From NCBI GenBank assembly GCA_009746045.1, contig RPFO01001598.1:813727-877726 (forward strand): DNA of 64,000 nucleotides, given 5' to 3'. The position numbers and the translations under genes were made by a program. Source of the stretch: Mesostigma viride (taxonomy: Eukaryota; Streptophyta; Mesostigmatophyceae; Mesostigmatales; Mesostigmataceae). Shown here piece after piece: positions 30,001 through 36,869 of this stretch (its first letter is position 1; every line of letters begins with the position of its first letter). The notes under the pieces were generated by a model, which was not told where the DNA came from, did not search any database, and saw nothing but the letters and a program-made list of their open reading frames with translations.

Positions 30001-30659
30001 GCAGCATTGAACGGCATCGCTTTGGGCAGCACCCAGACGCGTTCAAGGAGCACATTGAGCGCGACCACAACCCGCTGTCCTACCTCTACTTTGTGGACTA
30101 CGTCAGCAGCAAGGACCCCACCGAGTGCACGGGGCTGGAGAACTACGTGCTGCAGTGCGTCAAGGCGGACTCGGTGGATTGGATCCCGGTCGCTCGCTCC
30201 CTGAAGCTCGAGCGGCTCAAACCTGCAGGCTCCCAGGAAGGGACACACACGGAGAATACCGCCATGCCGGCCACGTCTGGTGCAGAGGCTGGGGCATACA
30301 AGGGGCCCTTGGAGCGTATGGGGAAGACCGCGTATCAGCGGCACGGGCTTGACATGTGGGGGGGCAGCCCCCTTGGCCGCCAGCGCCCGCAGCAGGCCGC
30401 AGGGCACGAGTCCATGCGTCAGCAACTGGAGGAGCTTGTGGGCAAGGCCAAGCAGATGGATGGGATGATGGAGACCATGGACGAGCTGAGGGCAAGACTT
30501 TCAGCCATGGAGCGGGCAGTTGCTTCGAAACAGCCAGGGAGTGGCACACCTGGCAAAGCCCCTGCGACAGCAGCAAGGGAGAATACAGGAGCACCGGGCA
30601 GCAGCTCCGCTGTCAATGTCGAGGGGAGCAAGCAACCTCACCTGAAGTTGTGGAAGTAA
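1..30659 (+). CDS. ITPR: Inositol 1,4,5-trisphosphate receptor, 3' part of gene (multi-exon, partial)
   Basis: Intracellular ligand-gated calcium-release channel, partial at its 5' end. Exons were built from GT-AG sites and agreeing reading phase: 142-189, 810-938, 1203-1256, 1458-1594, 3261-3345, 3797-4118, 4497-4641, 4892-5017, 5889-6063, 6822-7089, 7330-7531, 8681-9526, 10395-10740, 11644-11831, 12748-12975, 13993-14328, 15299-17472, 18207-18456, 19402-21027, 21975-22925, 25122-25494, 26083-26182, 26882-27110, 27531-28036, 28550-28958, 29402-29459, 29983-30659 (stop 30657-30659). The order of RIH, RIH-associated, channel and C-terminal CxxC/HxxxxH parts matches animal IP3 receptors collinearly. 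About 3,660 codons lie in the window, already longer than a whole animal receptor (about 2,700), because of low-complexity inserts. The IP3-binding core and MIR repeats must lie upstream. One junction (3345 to 3797) does not resolve. A ryanodine receptor is less likely because the C-terminal zinc segment is IP3R-type. Confidence 0.93.
142..1594 (+). CDS. ITPR: ITPR exons preceding the first RIH domain
   Basis: Four small exons (142-189, 810-938, 1203-1256, 1458-1594), all joining in compatible phase. They read IMDGTVLPINCLVHCQ, then a segment ending AVSASERLER, then EVLECAPVDPSLVSLLRT, then IGGVMSELRAMVSEL. In animal receptors this stretch follows the IP3-binding core and leads into the RIH domain. 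The donor at 1257 (GTCCGT) is weak. Exon 1458-1594 ends GA and the exon at 3261 begins C, so these two join directly as Asp. The first exon is the least certain because it is only 48 nt long and rests on its splice signals alone. Confidence 0.6.
3261..7531 (+). CDS. ITPR: ITPR exons encoding the first RIH (RyR/IP3R homology) domain
   Basis: Exons 3261-3345, 3797-4118, 4497-4641, 4892-5017, 5889-6063, 6822-7089 and 7330-7531. Diagnostic stretches are KPRVTLQALLLEQGVIRVA (animal KPNRERQKLMREQN region), IYIRLLTTICTNRGQPLP (animal FLDYLSDLCVS region), and FNDDLPFSLRLVCCKVL followed by a segment ending RLW (animal DENLPYDLRASFCRLML...ARLW). RIH domains are armadillo-like helical solenoids that pass ligand binding on to the pore. 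Phases agree from 4118 through 7531. Upstream of 3797 the best acceptor (AG at 3773-3774) gives the right phase but meets an in-frame TGA at 3790-3792; the acceptor at 3795-3796 avoids the stop but breaks phase. Confidence 0.85.
3546..3656. repeat. Short imperfect inverted-repeat element (MITE-like) in ITPR intron
   Basis: The left end GTCCGGCACTGTTTACCCGG and the reverse complement of the right end, GTCTGGCACTATTAACCCGG, agree at most positions and bound about 110 bp. No coding capacity and no clear target duplication. Confidence 0.5.
5396..5460. repeat. Near-perfect 25-bp inverted repeat (hairpin) in ITPR intron
   Basis: Arms GACATCTAGCGATATGGATT and AATCCATATGGCTAGATGTC flank a 13-nt loop, with one mismatch and one extra T. 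It could fold as a stable hairpin in RNA or be a tiny palindromic insertion. No gene is involved. Confidence 0.6.
6626..6810 (+). repeat. GGCG/GGGGG simple repeat directly upstream of a 3' splice site
   Basis: A (GGGC)n-type tract followed by long G runs ends about 11 nt before the AG used at 6820-6821. Overlapping open frames in this tract are repeat artefacts. The sense strand has no polypyrimidine tract here; the tract could form G-quadruplexes. Confidence 0.85.
8681..9526 (+). CDS. ITPR: ITPR central solenoid exon
   Basis: An 846-nt exon of 282 codons, phase 0 at both ends, with acceptor TCTTTTGCAG and donor GAAG|GTGGGC. It aligns with the animal segment running from the NKLTFEVVNLARNL-type helix through KLKIIEILQF to [20 protein letters not shown]: here KLDIVVMQLLRKLLTLGLF, VTIMVVLESLTEVCRVLEL and RLLAVLLQLMRFNYVPLQAL. 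About 150 residues between these helices are Pro/Ser/Gly-rich filler without an animal counterpart. It ends ELQAHEK, equivalent to the end of the RHFSQ-type helix. Confidence 0.85.
10395..12975 (+). CDS. ITPR: ITPR exons leading to second RIH (10395-10740, 11644-11831, 12748-12975)
   Basis: Three exons. The first starts LVHEVRELRCLCNSVR (animal DLDQLRSIVEKSEL) and ends RHQVMMRLLDVHQCVG (animal QRLLRNMGAHAVVLEL). The second carries AELLRIPQL and ends IIDSIFIFIHR. The third, FCLGVPAHQLLFVPHLS through NYQLCSDMELVGSIV, matches the animal FCAGNQQNQALLHKH...NNFQLCSEINERVV stretch. Phases join cleanly: GTGG|CTGAA gives Ala, and CAC AGG|TTC TGC. Gly/Thr/Ser-rich inserts lie in the first two exons. 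Confidence 0.88.
12469..12492. repeat. (AT)n microsatellite in ITPR intron
   Basis: A run of TA dinucleotides of about 20 bp. Simple repeat, no other signal. Confidence 0.8.
13092..13715. repeat. Dispersed repeat copy in ITPR intron
   Basis: About 620 bp sharing clear blocks with 47346-47463 plus 49171-49899: GCGCCAGGACTT, GCATGGAAACAGCCACATGC, TTGACCTGGGGCTTTGAA, GAGACCTTTCAGCTGAGCT and TACGGTCCAC. It lies inside the intron between the exons ending 12975 and starting 13993. No ORF and no obvious terminal repeats. Family unknown; probably a non-autonomous mobile element. Confidence 0.75.
13993..14328 (+). CDS. ITPR: ITPR exon, start of second RIH domain
   Basis: A 336-nt exon (112 codons) with acceptor CTGCTGCAG and donor GAT|GTACGT. 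It encodes ALVALDRVDGHETIKV, then FKYEKSVPELFTGAKGW, then YHIECVRLIAMCCIANNQAI and LLAFD. This parallels the animal segment TIVKAEGKFIKKCQ, DVLVFYNDRASF, YHIHLVELLAVCTEGKN and LLPLDDI. The splice to 15299 continues it as LLAFD|EIMTVLRTL. Confidence 0.88.
15299..17472 (+). CDS. ITPR: ITPR giant exon with long low-complexity insert
   Basis: A 2,174-nt exon. Its first part (VHPLILHAVKAPYAELLNHAY) matches the animal CIPEVKIAYINFLNHCYVD helix of the second RIH. About 290 residues rich in Ser, Pro, Gly and Ala follow, with no recognisable fold. Structured sequence resumes near 16540 (MGVTLSATDYVLMSALPLL) and ends with GVIIKVLRALRATL, the counterpart of LCIKVLQTLREMM. The exon ends in phase 2 (AG) and joins G|TGG at 18207. 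The insert is probably a disordered cytosolic loop (inference). Confidence 0.85.
18207..18456 (+). CDS. ITPR: ITPR exon, helical repeat before RIH-associated domain
   Basis: A 250-nt exon reading LASHEDHQIHYEAVLLLICL then LETGRREVQETLLAFL and ending FFDK. This is one of the clearest alignments to animal IP3 receptors (LIMNASSDRVFHESILLAI, LLEGGN, EKFFK). Acceptor TAGCAG and donor AAG|GTGAGC are both good, and the phase joins both neighbours. Confidence 0.9.
19402..21027 (+). CDS. ITPR: ITPR exon with RIH-associated domain
   Basis: A 1,626-nt exon of 542 codons, phase 0. It starts LKQVLQTAIADSDIYRRTMK, the counterpart of the helix after FFK. About 390 residues of Ser/Ala/Arg-rich sequence follow, including an alanine run near 19850-19880. 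The last 110 residues form the RIH-associated domain: VMRLLQLMCEGQKAEMQHL, TILFLECLQPMLL and the hallmark QGPCFENQ, equal to QGPCHENQ in animals. Phospho-regulation of the Ser/Arg-rich insert is possible, but nothing in the sequence proves it. Confidence 0.92.
21975..22925 (+). CDS. ITPR: ITPR exon after the RIH-associated domain
   Basis: A 951-nt exon beginning LAVVRSSLLRVSTHIFMSLD and ending with LRCELKVAILDLYLGLLDEL and further helices. These fit the animal segment around GIDIITALILNDI and LELKNNASKLLLAIMESR. A poly-Gln/His patch lies near 22240-22290, and about 210 residues of Ser/Thr/Pro/Arg-rich filler separate the two conserved ends. Confidence 0.85.
23175..23658. mobile_element. MITE-like element with about 15-bp terminal inverted repeats in ITPR intron
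   Basis: The left end GGGCCTTTCCACATT and the reverse complement of the right end, GGCCCTTTCCACATT, match at 14 of 15 positions and bound about 480 bp of non-coding sequence. Flanks are GTA on the left and TTA on the right, which could be a mutated 3-bp target duplication of PIF/Harbinger type (inference). Confidence 0.55.
23930..24040. repeat. Dispersed repeat, copy 1
   Basis: Shares CACCATGATGC, GGCCTGCCC, GGCAGTGAGA and CCCTCCCTCCTC in the same order with 60025-60130. Non-coding; it lies in the ITPR intron between exons ending 22925 and starting 25122. The rest of this 2.2-kb intron shows nothing else I recognise except the MITE at 23175 and a perfect 7-bp hairpin at 24386-24402. Confidence 0.6.
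25122..26182 (+). CDS. ITPR: ITPR exons of the pre-channel linker (25122-25494, 26083-26182)
   Basis: The first exon starts VLLVEEALKGLLLARKLDD and ends NANTCTVEILRNGNIEC then LFLLPHISKLIA, matching the animal [20 protein letters not shown]...FPVPSICEFLT strand before the channel. The second encodes AADRKLQAATVAALQDVPRD and ends QCFLGKLK. The phase joins G|CA then AA|G. In vertebrate receptors this region packs against the transmembrane block and couples cytosolic movement to the gate. Confidence 0.85.
26882..28958 (+). CDS. ITPR: ITPR channel exons: membrane segments S1-S6 and pore
   Basis: Exons 26882-27110, 27531-28036 and 28550-28958. Hydrophobic segments in order: FYISLLILLLVTIWY (S1), ILVGIICLLLFLM (S2), WAIVQVVLLSPHFWYTCVML (S3), FLGVLISPFFFAVHLVDFII (S4), TALVGVLVIFLFSIVTFVAY (S5), a pore loop starting CETFYQCMG, and FFLLTFYIIWMFLLSNVITG (S6). 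A Ser/Gly/Gln-rich loop of about 100 residues sits between S2 and S3. The pore loop aligns residue for residue with animal CETLLMCIV, but the filter reads EVVIGT where animals have GGGVGD. The channel is expected in the ER or an acidic calcium store (family knowledge). Confidence 0.92.
29402..30659 (+). CDS. ITPR: ITPR C-terminal exons: S6 linker, zinc site and coiled coil
   Basis: Exon 29402-29459 encodes IVDAFGYIRLRKATMAKDL, continuing S6 like animal GVIIDTFADLR. Exon 29983-30659 opens NERCFICSIERHRFG then AFKEHIERDHNPLSYLYF, an intact C-x2-C...H-x4-H zinc site, and continues VSSKDPTECTGLENYV and VDWIPVARSL, closely parallel to animal VKVKDSTEYTGPESYV and LDWFPRMRAM. A charged heptad-like helix follows (MRQQLEELVGKAKQMDGMM and on), a probable tetramer coiled coil. 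Stop TAA is at 30657-30659. A TGTAA motif at 30891-30895 may be the polyadenylation signal. Confidence 0.93.
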
Positions 30660-30890
30660 TGGAGCTGCTTCTGGTGGATGTTGGAGGGGTCGCTGACCAG
30701 CTTGTTGCTAAGGGCCCTCGGAGGTGCTACTCGGTAATAATAGTATGTATAGACACTAATATACAGATTGTGAAGTGCTCTTCTACGTAGTTTGCTAGCT
30801 ACTTGAGTCGAAAGCTTGGCATGGGACACGCTAGGATGCTTTTAGGGTTGGCTCATAGGGAATGAGCTGTAGTCTAGTTTTCTGTCAGCC

Positions 30891-30895
30891 TGTAA
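30891..30895 (+). promoter_or_regulatory. Possible polyadenylation signal TGTAA
   Basis: TGTAA lies about 230 nt after the ITPR stop codon. TGTAA is the usual green-algal poly(A) signal (established knowledge). A five-base motif occurs often by chance, so this is tentative. Confidence 0.35.
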
Positions 30896-30899
30896 AGAG

Positions 30900-31313
30900 T
30901 TTGTCAGTGAGACAACCAACACAGGCTTGACATCACGAGGATCCATACCATAGGGATCCTATCACGTGAACTGCCAGCCCTTTTTCTAGTCTGTGGTTTG
31001 CATTTTTGAAAGAGGGTTATCATACACAAATAATGCCTCTTTAGTGACAGGCTTTCAACCTATGGTGTGTGCCATTGAGGTTGAAACAGAGGACTGAATG
31101 TGTTGACTTTACTATCTGGCATTGTCAACCAGAATTCACTGGCACGGTCTGCTATGTCTGCAAGAGCAATCTGTGTTCGAACAACTGTCTTTTGTTGCTC
31201 TTGTATTCAAAGCCATTGCGACATTTCTGTCAGCCTATAAATAATAGAAAAATGTGCACCTGTGAGCTGAGGTCACAGAGGGCAGAATTCTCATGCGATG
31301 CAAGGGGCTATGG
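30900..31313. other. Intergenic gap after ITPR
   Basis: About 400 bp between the ITPR 3' end and the first (TTAA)n tract. A small hairpin around GGATCC...GGATCC is visible near 30940. No coding signal. Confidence 0.5.
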
Positions 31314-31565
31314 AATTAATTAATTAATTAATTCCGTTGGGAGTATTTGTAGCACCCTGAGAAGGGGCATATGGCTTTTAAGACATTCTGGGCTACTTCC
31401 TGCAAGGGTAGGGTGTAAACTACACAAGCTCTGGGTGCACAAAGTGCACCTGCACCACCATGATGTAGCAGAGCTCAAAGGCCTGGCATGGGGTGGAAGA
31501 TTGCAGCATGGCTAAATAATGGCTAGGGCATGGCTTCTCAGCAATTAATTTAATTAATTAATTAA
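31314..31565. mobile_element. Short element with 'B' terminal module between two (TTAA)n tracts
   Basis: (AATT)n at 31314-31333 and 31543-31565 bound a degenerate B module: TTCCGTTGGGAGTA, CTGAGAAGGGGCATATGGC and GGCTACTTCCTGCAAG, ending GGGCATGGCTTCTC. The same module is the 5' leader of ORF2 (53245-53555) and, inverted, the 3' tail of ORF1-a (34500-34878). It looks like an internally deleted copy. Confidence 0.7.
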
Positions 31566-31754
31566 ACTTGTGCTCCCGTTGGGGAGTCACGGAGCACCCG
31601 AAGTGCTTTTAATCCCTGGATGTGCACAACAGCTAGAAGAAAGGGCAGAGACCACCTTTCTCCTTCATGCAAGAGGCATGCCACAGCGGCAATCGGACAC
31701 GCCATAGACGATCCGGCAAGTGCTGTGGGTGCAATAAGACCCATGTGAGCATAT

Positions 31755-32164
31755 TCTGATTTGGCACGCCGCAAAGCTGGTGAAAACCATTTGCGTTCAG
31801 TGCCGGTCCGCGGAAAACGCGATCTGCAAATGAATCCAGGCCGGAATCGAACTGGGGATCTCTCGCACCAATTTTGCTGACTATAGGACGGACGTCTCCG
31901 GATCCTAGGGCATCGCCAACTGACACCTACAGTCATCCGCAAAATTTCTCCTTTCCGGGGAGTGATGCAAGCCTGTCGGATTTGGTACTAGATAAATCAT
32001 TCGAGATCTGTGTGTGTAGGAGTACTACACACGTGTCCACTCGAGACTTGTTCAGTCTCGAAACGTGAGACGGGCTGAACACGGCTGGAACCTTCTTGAG
32101 AGGGAGCGTAGCCAGTACTATCGAGATCAGCCAAGCGTATATTCTGATTTGGCACGCCGCAAAG
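31755..32164. mobile_element. 410-bp insertion with 10-bp target duplication and 22-bp terminal direct repeats
   Basis: Absent from the sister A modules at 32727 and 59450-59895. The flanks carry GTGAGCATAT at 31745-31754 and 32165-32174. Both ends carry the direct repeat starting TCTGATTTGGCACGCC (31755-31776 and 32143-32164). The interior includes a minus-strand tRNA-like B-box (GTTCGATTCC). It could be an unusual SINE or a minute LTR-type relic. Confidence 0.75.
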
Positions 32165-32393
32165 GTGAGCATATCATCAATAACAAGTAGCGTGGGCAAG
32201 TATAAGCTGATCATAGCCAGGACGTAGCATGGCTGTACAAGGGCTAATTGCTGAGGCTATGGCTGGTTGCCGTACCGTGTGTTAGCGGTGCACATGACTA
32301 GGTATGGTGGCACAGCTAGGCAAACATTCTAGGCATGGCTGCCATGGCGGCAGTGACTACCAATGAATACAAGCTAGGGCTGTTCAAGCTATT

Positions 32394-32640
32394 CTAGCCC
32401 GCAGGGGGCGTCCACATCTTGTGGTTAATCATCAGGTCCCCGCCCCTCGAGTACACCTTGGGCTTCTGGGGGTCCTGCTTGTGGCGGAGGTATTCCGGCC
32501 ACAGATCGCGTCGCTGCTGCTGCTGAGCGGGGGTCAGGTCGTCGTCCAGCGTCCAGGTGAGGTCGTGCAACCTTCTCAGGTGAGGTCGTGCAACATTCTC
32601 AGCAAAGAGTAGCTCTCTGCCATGGGCACACTGACAGCGC
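32394..32640 (-). pseudogene. ORF1-b C-terminal fragment
   Basis: The minus frame reads LTWTLDDDLTPAQQQQRRDL and ends MINHKMWTPPAG. It is paralogous to the end of ORF1-a (FTLDDDLTLAQQQRRREL...). Only about 75 residues remain, and a short local duplication (GTCGTGCAAC) sits at its truncated end. No function expected. Confidence 0.8.
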
Positions 32641-32726
32641 ATAACTAATTGAAGCTAGGCATCATCTGGTGTGGGGCACATCATAGTAGGCACACATGTA
32701 CATTAATTAATTAATGAATTATACTC

Positions 32727-33057
32727 GTGCTCCCGTTGGGGAATCACGGAGCACCGAAGTGATTTTAATCCCTGTATGTGCACAACAGGAAGAAAGGGCA
32801 GAGGCACCCTTTCTCCTTCATGCCAGAGGCGGCGCCACAGCTGCAATCGGACACGATAGACGATCCGCGGCAAGTGCTGTGGGTGCAATAAGACCCATGT
32901 GAGCATATCATAGCAAGGAGCGTGGGCAAGTATAAGCTGATCAGAAAATAGCCAGGACGTAGCATGGCTGTACAAGGGCTAAGCTAAGGGTAGCCGGCTG
33001 CATGGTTGTCTACCGTGGGTTAGCGGTGCACATGGCTAGGTACGTAGGTAATATACG
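32727..33057 (+). repeat. 'A' module as 5' leader of ORF1-a copy 1
   Basis: Begins with hairpin GTGCTCCCGTTGGGGAATCA (32727 on) after the (TTAA)n at 32702. Carries AGGAAGAAAGGGCAGAG, GTGGGTGCAATAAGACCCAT and GAGCGTGGGCAAGTATAAGC. The ATG of ORF1-a follows directly at 33058. Confidence 0.85.
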
Positions 33058-34467
33058 ATGAGCAAACGCCTCTCGACGCAACGCAGCCTGGCGGCTGCGC
33101 TTAGCAATGAAAATACGTCTGCAGCCCCGGCTGCAGCTTCGCCAACCGGTCCAGAAGGCAGCGGCGCCACTAGCCAAGCTCTAGTGGTCGCCCAGCCCCC
33201 GCTGGCCGCCTCGCCAGCAGCGTCGCCTGAACCCAAGCGCAGTCGCCCTGCCGAGCCGACCTGGGAGGAGTTCGACTTTGACGCCAGCCAGCCCGGCTTT
33301 TTTGACAAGCTCAACCCCGACAAGATCCTGAGCTACGTGTTTTTCGGATCGTATGCCTCGCTTCTCGAGATGTGCAAGCAACTCTTCCATCAGGGCCGCC
33401 TCACCGATGCTTTCCAGAGACGCACCCACAACTTCGACCAAATCCTCAAATGCCGCCGCCCCCACCTTCAGATTCGCGTCCTTTTCTCCCTCCTCGGCCG
33501 CTCCCTCGAGGAGCTTTGGCCCCCAAAGCCCCTCACCACCACCTTAACCGAATCCTCCATCCGCTCACTCCTCAAGGAGGCCCTCGAGCAGCACGTGGCC
33601 CCCATCGCAGCAGATGTGGCGGTCATGGGCAGCACGTTGGCTGCCGAGCTCCCCCTCCTCTCCACCGCCACCTCCACCATCTCCACCGCCACCTCCACCC
33701 TCCTCGCCTCCTCCACCGCCACCACCTCCACCTCCGACGCCATCACCGCCCAGCTCCGTGACATCGACCAGCGTCTTAAGGACAACGCCATTGCTATCGA
33801 GGTTCTGCAGAATACCGCAGGCCTCACCGCCCAGGCGGTGAAGGACATTGCCGCCAAGCCAGCCTCGGCTGGCCTGGCCGGCGATGCTCCTCCCACCACC
33901 ACCTGGGCGGACATGCTTAAGCAACATACCACCTCCACCACCTCCGCCGTCGCAGCCCAGCTTCAACGGCAGACGCTTGACCTCCGCGAGGAGGCCGAGC
34001 TCGCCAAGCGCAGCCTCAACGTCATTGTCAAGAACTTCAAGATGGAGGAAGGTGAGAATTCCGAGAAGCTTTTGCGTGCGTTTGAGAGAGAAATCCTTGG
34101 TCGCATGGGCCTTAACGGTGAGATAGAGCTGGCTGCCCACCGCCTTCCCCGCGCGCGGGGTAAGGCAGGGCCGCCCCCGCTCCTCCTCACCTTTAAGACC
34201 CCGGCGGACAAGATTTCTTTTCTCAGACGCCGCAAGCGGCTCGAGAAGACTCTCTTCACCCTTGATGACGACTTGACCCTGGCGCAGCAACAACGGCGAC
34301 GGGAGCTATGGCCGACCTACCTCGAGCTCCGGCAGACCAAGGCGGGGCAGCCGGTGTACTGGAAGGGGGCGGCCATCTACGTCGGCCACAAGCCCTGGCA
34401 GGCGACCCCCCCCCCCCCGCGGCCCCAGCGACTCCAGACGCCCCAGCTTAGGGGAATACAGCAGTAG
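33058..34467 (+). CDS. ORF1-a: LINE-type ORF1 (RNA-binding) protein, copy 1, intact
   Basis: 469 residues, uninterrupted. The N-terminus (MSKRLSTQRSLAAAL) is Ala/Ser/Pro-rich. Residues about 60-175 form a helical region, 190-300 a Thr/Ser/Ala-rich stretch likely to be extended or coiled. Near residue 322 comes RSLNVIVKNF, the pattern opening an RRM in many LINE ORF1 proteins. The C-terminus HRLPRARGKAGPPPLLLTF...DKISFLRRRKRL...DDDLTLAQQQRRREL resembles the L1 ORF1 C-terminal domain. Such proteins coat retrotransposon RNA as chaperones in cytoplasmic RNPs (family knowledge). About 35-45% identical by eye to the copy at 58088-59449, with the same start and end, which supports a protein under selection rather than chance. 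The ATG follows the A leader directly. Confidence 0.8.
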   Translation: MSKRLSTQRSLAAALSNENTSAAPAAASPTGPEGSGATSQALVVAQPPLAASPAASPEPKRSRPAEPTWEEFDFDASQPGFFDKLNPDKILSYVFFGSYASLLEMCKQLFHQGRLTDAFQRRTHNFDQILKCRRPHLQIRVLFSLLGRSLEELWPPKPLTTTLTESSIRSLLKEALEQHVAPIAADVAVMGSTLAAELPLLSTATSTISTATSTLLASSTATTSTSDAITAQLRDIDQRLKDNAIAIEVLQNTAGLTAQAVKDIAAKPASAGLAGDAPPTTTWADMLKQHTTSTTSAVAAQLQRQTLDLREEAELAKRSLNVIVKNFKMEEGENSEKLLRAFEREILGRMGLNGEIELAAHRLPRARGKAGPPPLLLTFKTPADKISFLRRRKRLEKTLFTLDDDLTLAQQQRRRELWPTYLELRQTKAGQPVYWKGAAIYVGHKPWQATPPPPRPQRLQTPQLRGIQQ

Positions 34468-34499
34468 TAGTGCAGAATAGATAGACCGTGGCCATGTAC

Positions 34500-34878
34500 A
34501 TGTACGCCTCCTAGAGGCACTATCCCAGCTAAGCCCCGCGCTTTATTTAATCATGTACATGTGTGCCTATGATGTGCCACACTCCAGACGATGCATAGCC
34601 TTATTTAGTAATGTTGTGCCCATGCAGGGAGTCACTCTCTGCTGAGAAGCCATGCCATAGCTCTTGTATAGCCATGATGATCTTCCCCCTCACAGGCATG
34701 CTCCCCCCTTACCCGGGCATAGCGTGATAGACCATGAGGGTGCGGGTGCCCTGGTGCACCTAGAGCAAGTGTTGTTTACATTCCCACCCTTGCAGGAAGT
34801 AGCTTAGAATGTATTATAGGCCCATATGCCCCTTCTCAGGGCTATGTGCTACATATACTCCCAACGGAGTTATGTTCC
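34500..34878. repeat. 'B' module (inverted) as 3' tail of ORF1-a
   Basis: Reverse complement of the ORF2 leader at 53245-53555: GAGAAGCCATGCC, TAGCTCTTGTATAGCCATGA, GATCTTCCCC, CTTGCAGGAAGTAGC and ACTCCCAACGGAGT all match. Ends at a (TTAA)n tract. Confidence 0.8.
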
Positions 34879-34925
34879 TAATTAATTAATTAATTAATTA
34901 ATTAATTAATTAATTAATTAATTAA

Positions 34926-36860
34926 TGGCTAGGTACGGTGGCCCAGCGTGGCAAACATAAAGCATAATTTCAATGCCAGCCATAATTTCAATGCACAAGG
35001 ATACACATTTCCATCACCATTCATCTTCATCTGATCCTGAACGACTCGAACACGCGGACAAGATAACGGCATGCAGGCTCGAGCTACCATGGTCTGGATT
35101 CTCCCGATTTCTGGCCTGTGCTGGTTGTCTCCTTGATAAAGCATGGCTGCCATATGGCGGCAGTGACTACCAATGGATACAAGCTAGGGCTACTATGCAA
35201 GCTATTCTAGCCCGGAGGGGGTGTCCACATCTTGTGGTTGATCATCAGGTCGGCCGCCCCTCCAGTACACCTTGGGCTTCTGGGGATCCTGCTTGTGGCG
35301 GAGGTATTCCGGCCACAGGTCGCGTCGTCGCTGCTGCTGCTGGGCGGGGGTCAGGTCGTCGTCCAGCATCCAGGGGAGGTTGTGCAACCTCTTGCGACGA
35401 GAAAGGAACCGCTGCTTGTCCTCGGGGAAGGGGAAGGTGAGCAGGACTGGTGGGGGAGCCGCCAGCTTGTCCCGTGATCATGAGTGGGGAAGGCGGTGGC
35501 ACCCACGCAGTTCTATACCTCACCTACCAGGCCCATGCATGAGGGTAATTAACTGAGGAGCTCTTCCTTGAGCTCGATCGTCGGCAAGGGTCGGTAGTTG
35601 ACGTCTCACCTGGCTTCCGGGGGGAAGCGACGCAGCACCACTCGGCAGTCGCGGCGAGCGCGGTCGGTGGCCTCCTGTTGTTGTGCCTGGCCAGCTCGAA
35701 GTCTTCAAGCTCCTGGAGTTCCCTAGCGATGGCGTCAATGGTTGAGGCGGTCGCTGTCCGCAGCATGCAGGTCCGCATAGGATCGAGCGGCGGGAGGTCG
35801 CCGGCATCCTGCCGGGGTGCTGGGATGCGATGGTGGCCGTCTGCTCCGCTATCTTTGGGACCTGTGTGGCCAGGGCCTCGGTGTGGGCAGTGATGGCTTC
35901 AAGCTTCTTCATGAGCACGCCGCACTTGCCCTCCACCTGGTTGAGGCACTAATGCAGCGTGCGTGTCGGATGCCTGCGCCGCGGTGTGCAGCGCCGTGAA
36001 CTGAGGTTGGAGCTTGTGGACGACCTGGGTTTCCACATTGGAGACCCGGGCGCTAGCTCCACCGTGTGAGCGCCGTCGTGTTCAGCGAGGTCAGCTTCTC
36101 GGCCAACGGCCATGCACTGAGGTCACGTGCTCCTCCAGCACTAGCTGCTCGGAGGTCATCCTTGCAGAGCTATAGCCAGGGAGCCGATGTGGCTGCCGGC
36201 TGCGCAGGCCAGGCTGGGGTGCGGAGCTGAGCGATGAGGGCGTCTTCAGTGAGCTGGAAGTGGCTACACTGTCAGGAGGGCGAGGCGGTGGTTGTTCCCT
36301 GGCCGAGCGAGGAACCTCTCCAGGTTTTTGTCGGGGGTGGGCCCTCCTGGCCTGAGGAGCTTGCGTACCTGTGCTAAAAAATGCACTATTTCGGCGCATT
36401 CTTCCTTCGTCACGGCCAGCCAGGCGCTGAAAGAAAAGAAGTCGTGGCTTGGAAGGAAGTGGCTCCATTTGCGATCGTGGCAGGGTTTCTTGGGCTCTGG
36501 TGAGGCGCTTGGCGATGGGTTTGCTGGCGATGCCGGTTTGCGAGCCGAGGTTGCTGGGAAAGGACGATGGCCGGCGAGTGGGTTGGGCTGGGAGCCGGAA
36601 TTAAGCTAGCTCCTTTTCCAAACCTCGTTTAGCTTTTGGAGTCGTCATGGGTGCTTGTCACGTGCGTAACTTTTTCGATACTGCGTTTCAGCCGTAACCG
36701 ATTATACTGGCGAGTGCATCTTAGAAAGGCGCATCAAATGCAAGTGGTCTGACCGAATTTAGGGCTCGACGCAAAAGATCTGAAGTCCGCCGTCAGCGAT
36801 ACCGCCTTCAGCCAAGTTTGCATCTATCATGACCAGTTCGATATGTACATGGCTAAATAA
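34926..36860 (-). mobile_element. Near-full-length ORF1-b element, minus strand, decayed
   Basis: Minus strand: a leader from about 36860 (shared with 51400-51607: CAGATCTTTTGCGTC, ATTCGGTCAGACCAC, TATAATCGGTTACGGCTG), ORF1-b pseudogene 36648-35208, then a tail (ACTACCAATGGATACAAGC and TAGGTACGGTGGC blocks) that runs into the (TTAA)n at 34880-34925. The terminal hairpin of module A is missing. Confidence 0.7.
35208..36648 (-). pseudogene. ORF1-b pseudogene, copy 1
   Basis: Starts MTTPKAKRGLEKELA then a stop, as in the plus copy at 51608. Downstream frames recover KWSHFLPSHDFFSF, EECAEIVHFLAQVRKLL, MEGKCGVLMKKLEAI, AHTEALATQVPKIAEQ and the C-terminal LDDDLTPAQQQQRRRDLWPE with several frameshifts. 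It is a decayed LINE ORF1-like gene; the C-terminal DDDLT box shows it is homologous to ORF1-a. Confidence 0.75.
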
Positions 36861-36869
36861 TGCTAAGGC

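Larger units (their letters stand above)
31570..32640 (-). mobile_element. 5'-truncated ORF1-b retroelement copy with 'A' tail and (TTAA)n
   Basis: Read on the minus strand: the C-terminus of an ORF1-b protein (32640 to 32394), then the A tail (32390 to 31570), then the (TTAA)n at 31565-31543. The A tail ends in a hairpin, GTGCTCC...GGAGCAC. It is interrupted by a 410-bp insertion (31755-32164). 5' truncation with an intact 3' tail is typical of LINE-type retrotransposition. Confidence 0.75.
32702..34925 (+). mobile_element. Complete ORF1-a element: (TTAA)n - A leader - ORF1-a - B tail - (TTAA)n
   Basis: Bounded by (TTAA)n at 32702-32714 and 34880-34925. The leader 32727-33057 is module A, beginning with the hairpin GTGCTCCCGTTGGGGAATCA; the tail 34500-34878 is module B inverted. 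It encodes only the ORF1-a protein and no reverse transcriptase, so it would need enzymes in trans. A second copy of the same leader and ORF runs on the minus strand at 59918-58088. Confidence 0.75.

Noticed and set aside
31800-31900. Minus-strand tRNA gene (TTCGATTCC motif)
   Set aside because: The T-stem does not pair, the A and B boxes are too close and there is no acceptor stem; at best a tRNA-derived remnant inside the 410-bp insertion.
33565-34293. 242-codon minus-strand ORF opposite ORF1-a
   Set aside because: Shadow of the ORF1-a coding strand; Gly-rich translation of Pro/Thr/Ser codons with no domain.
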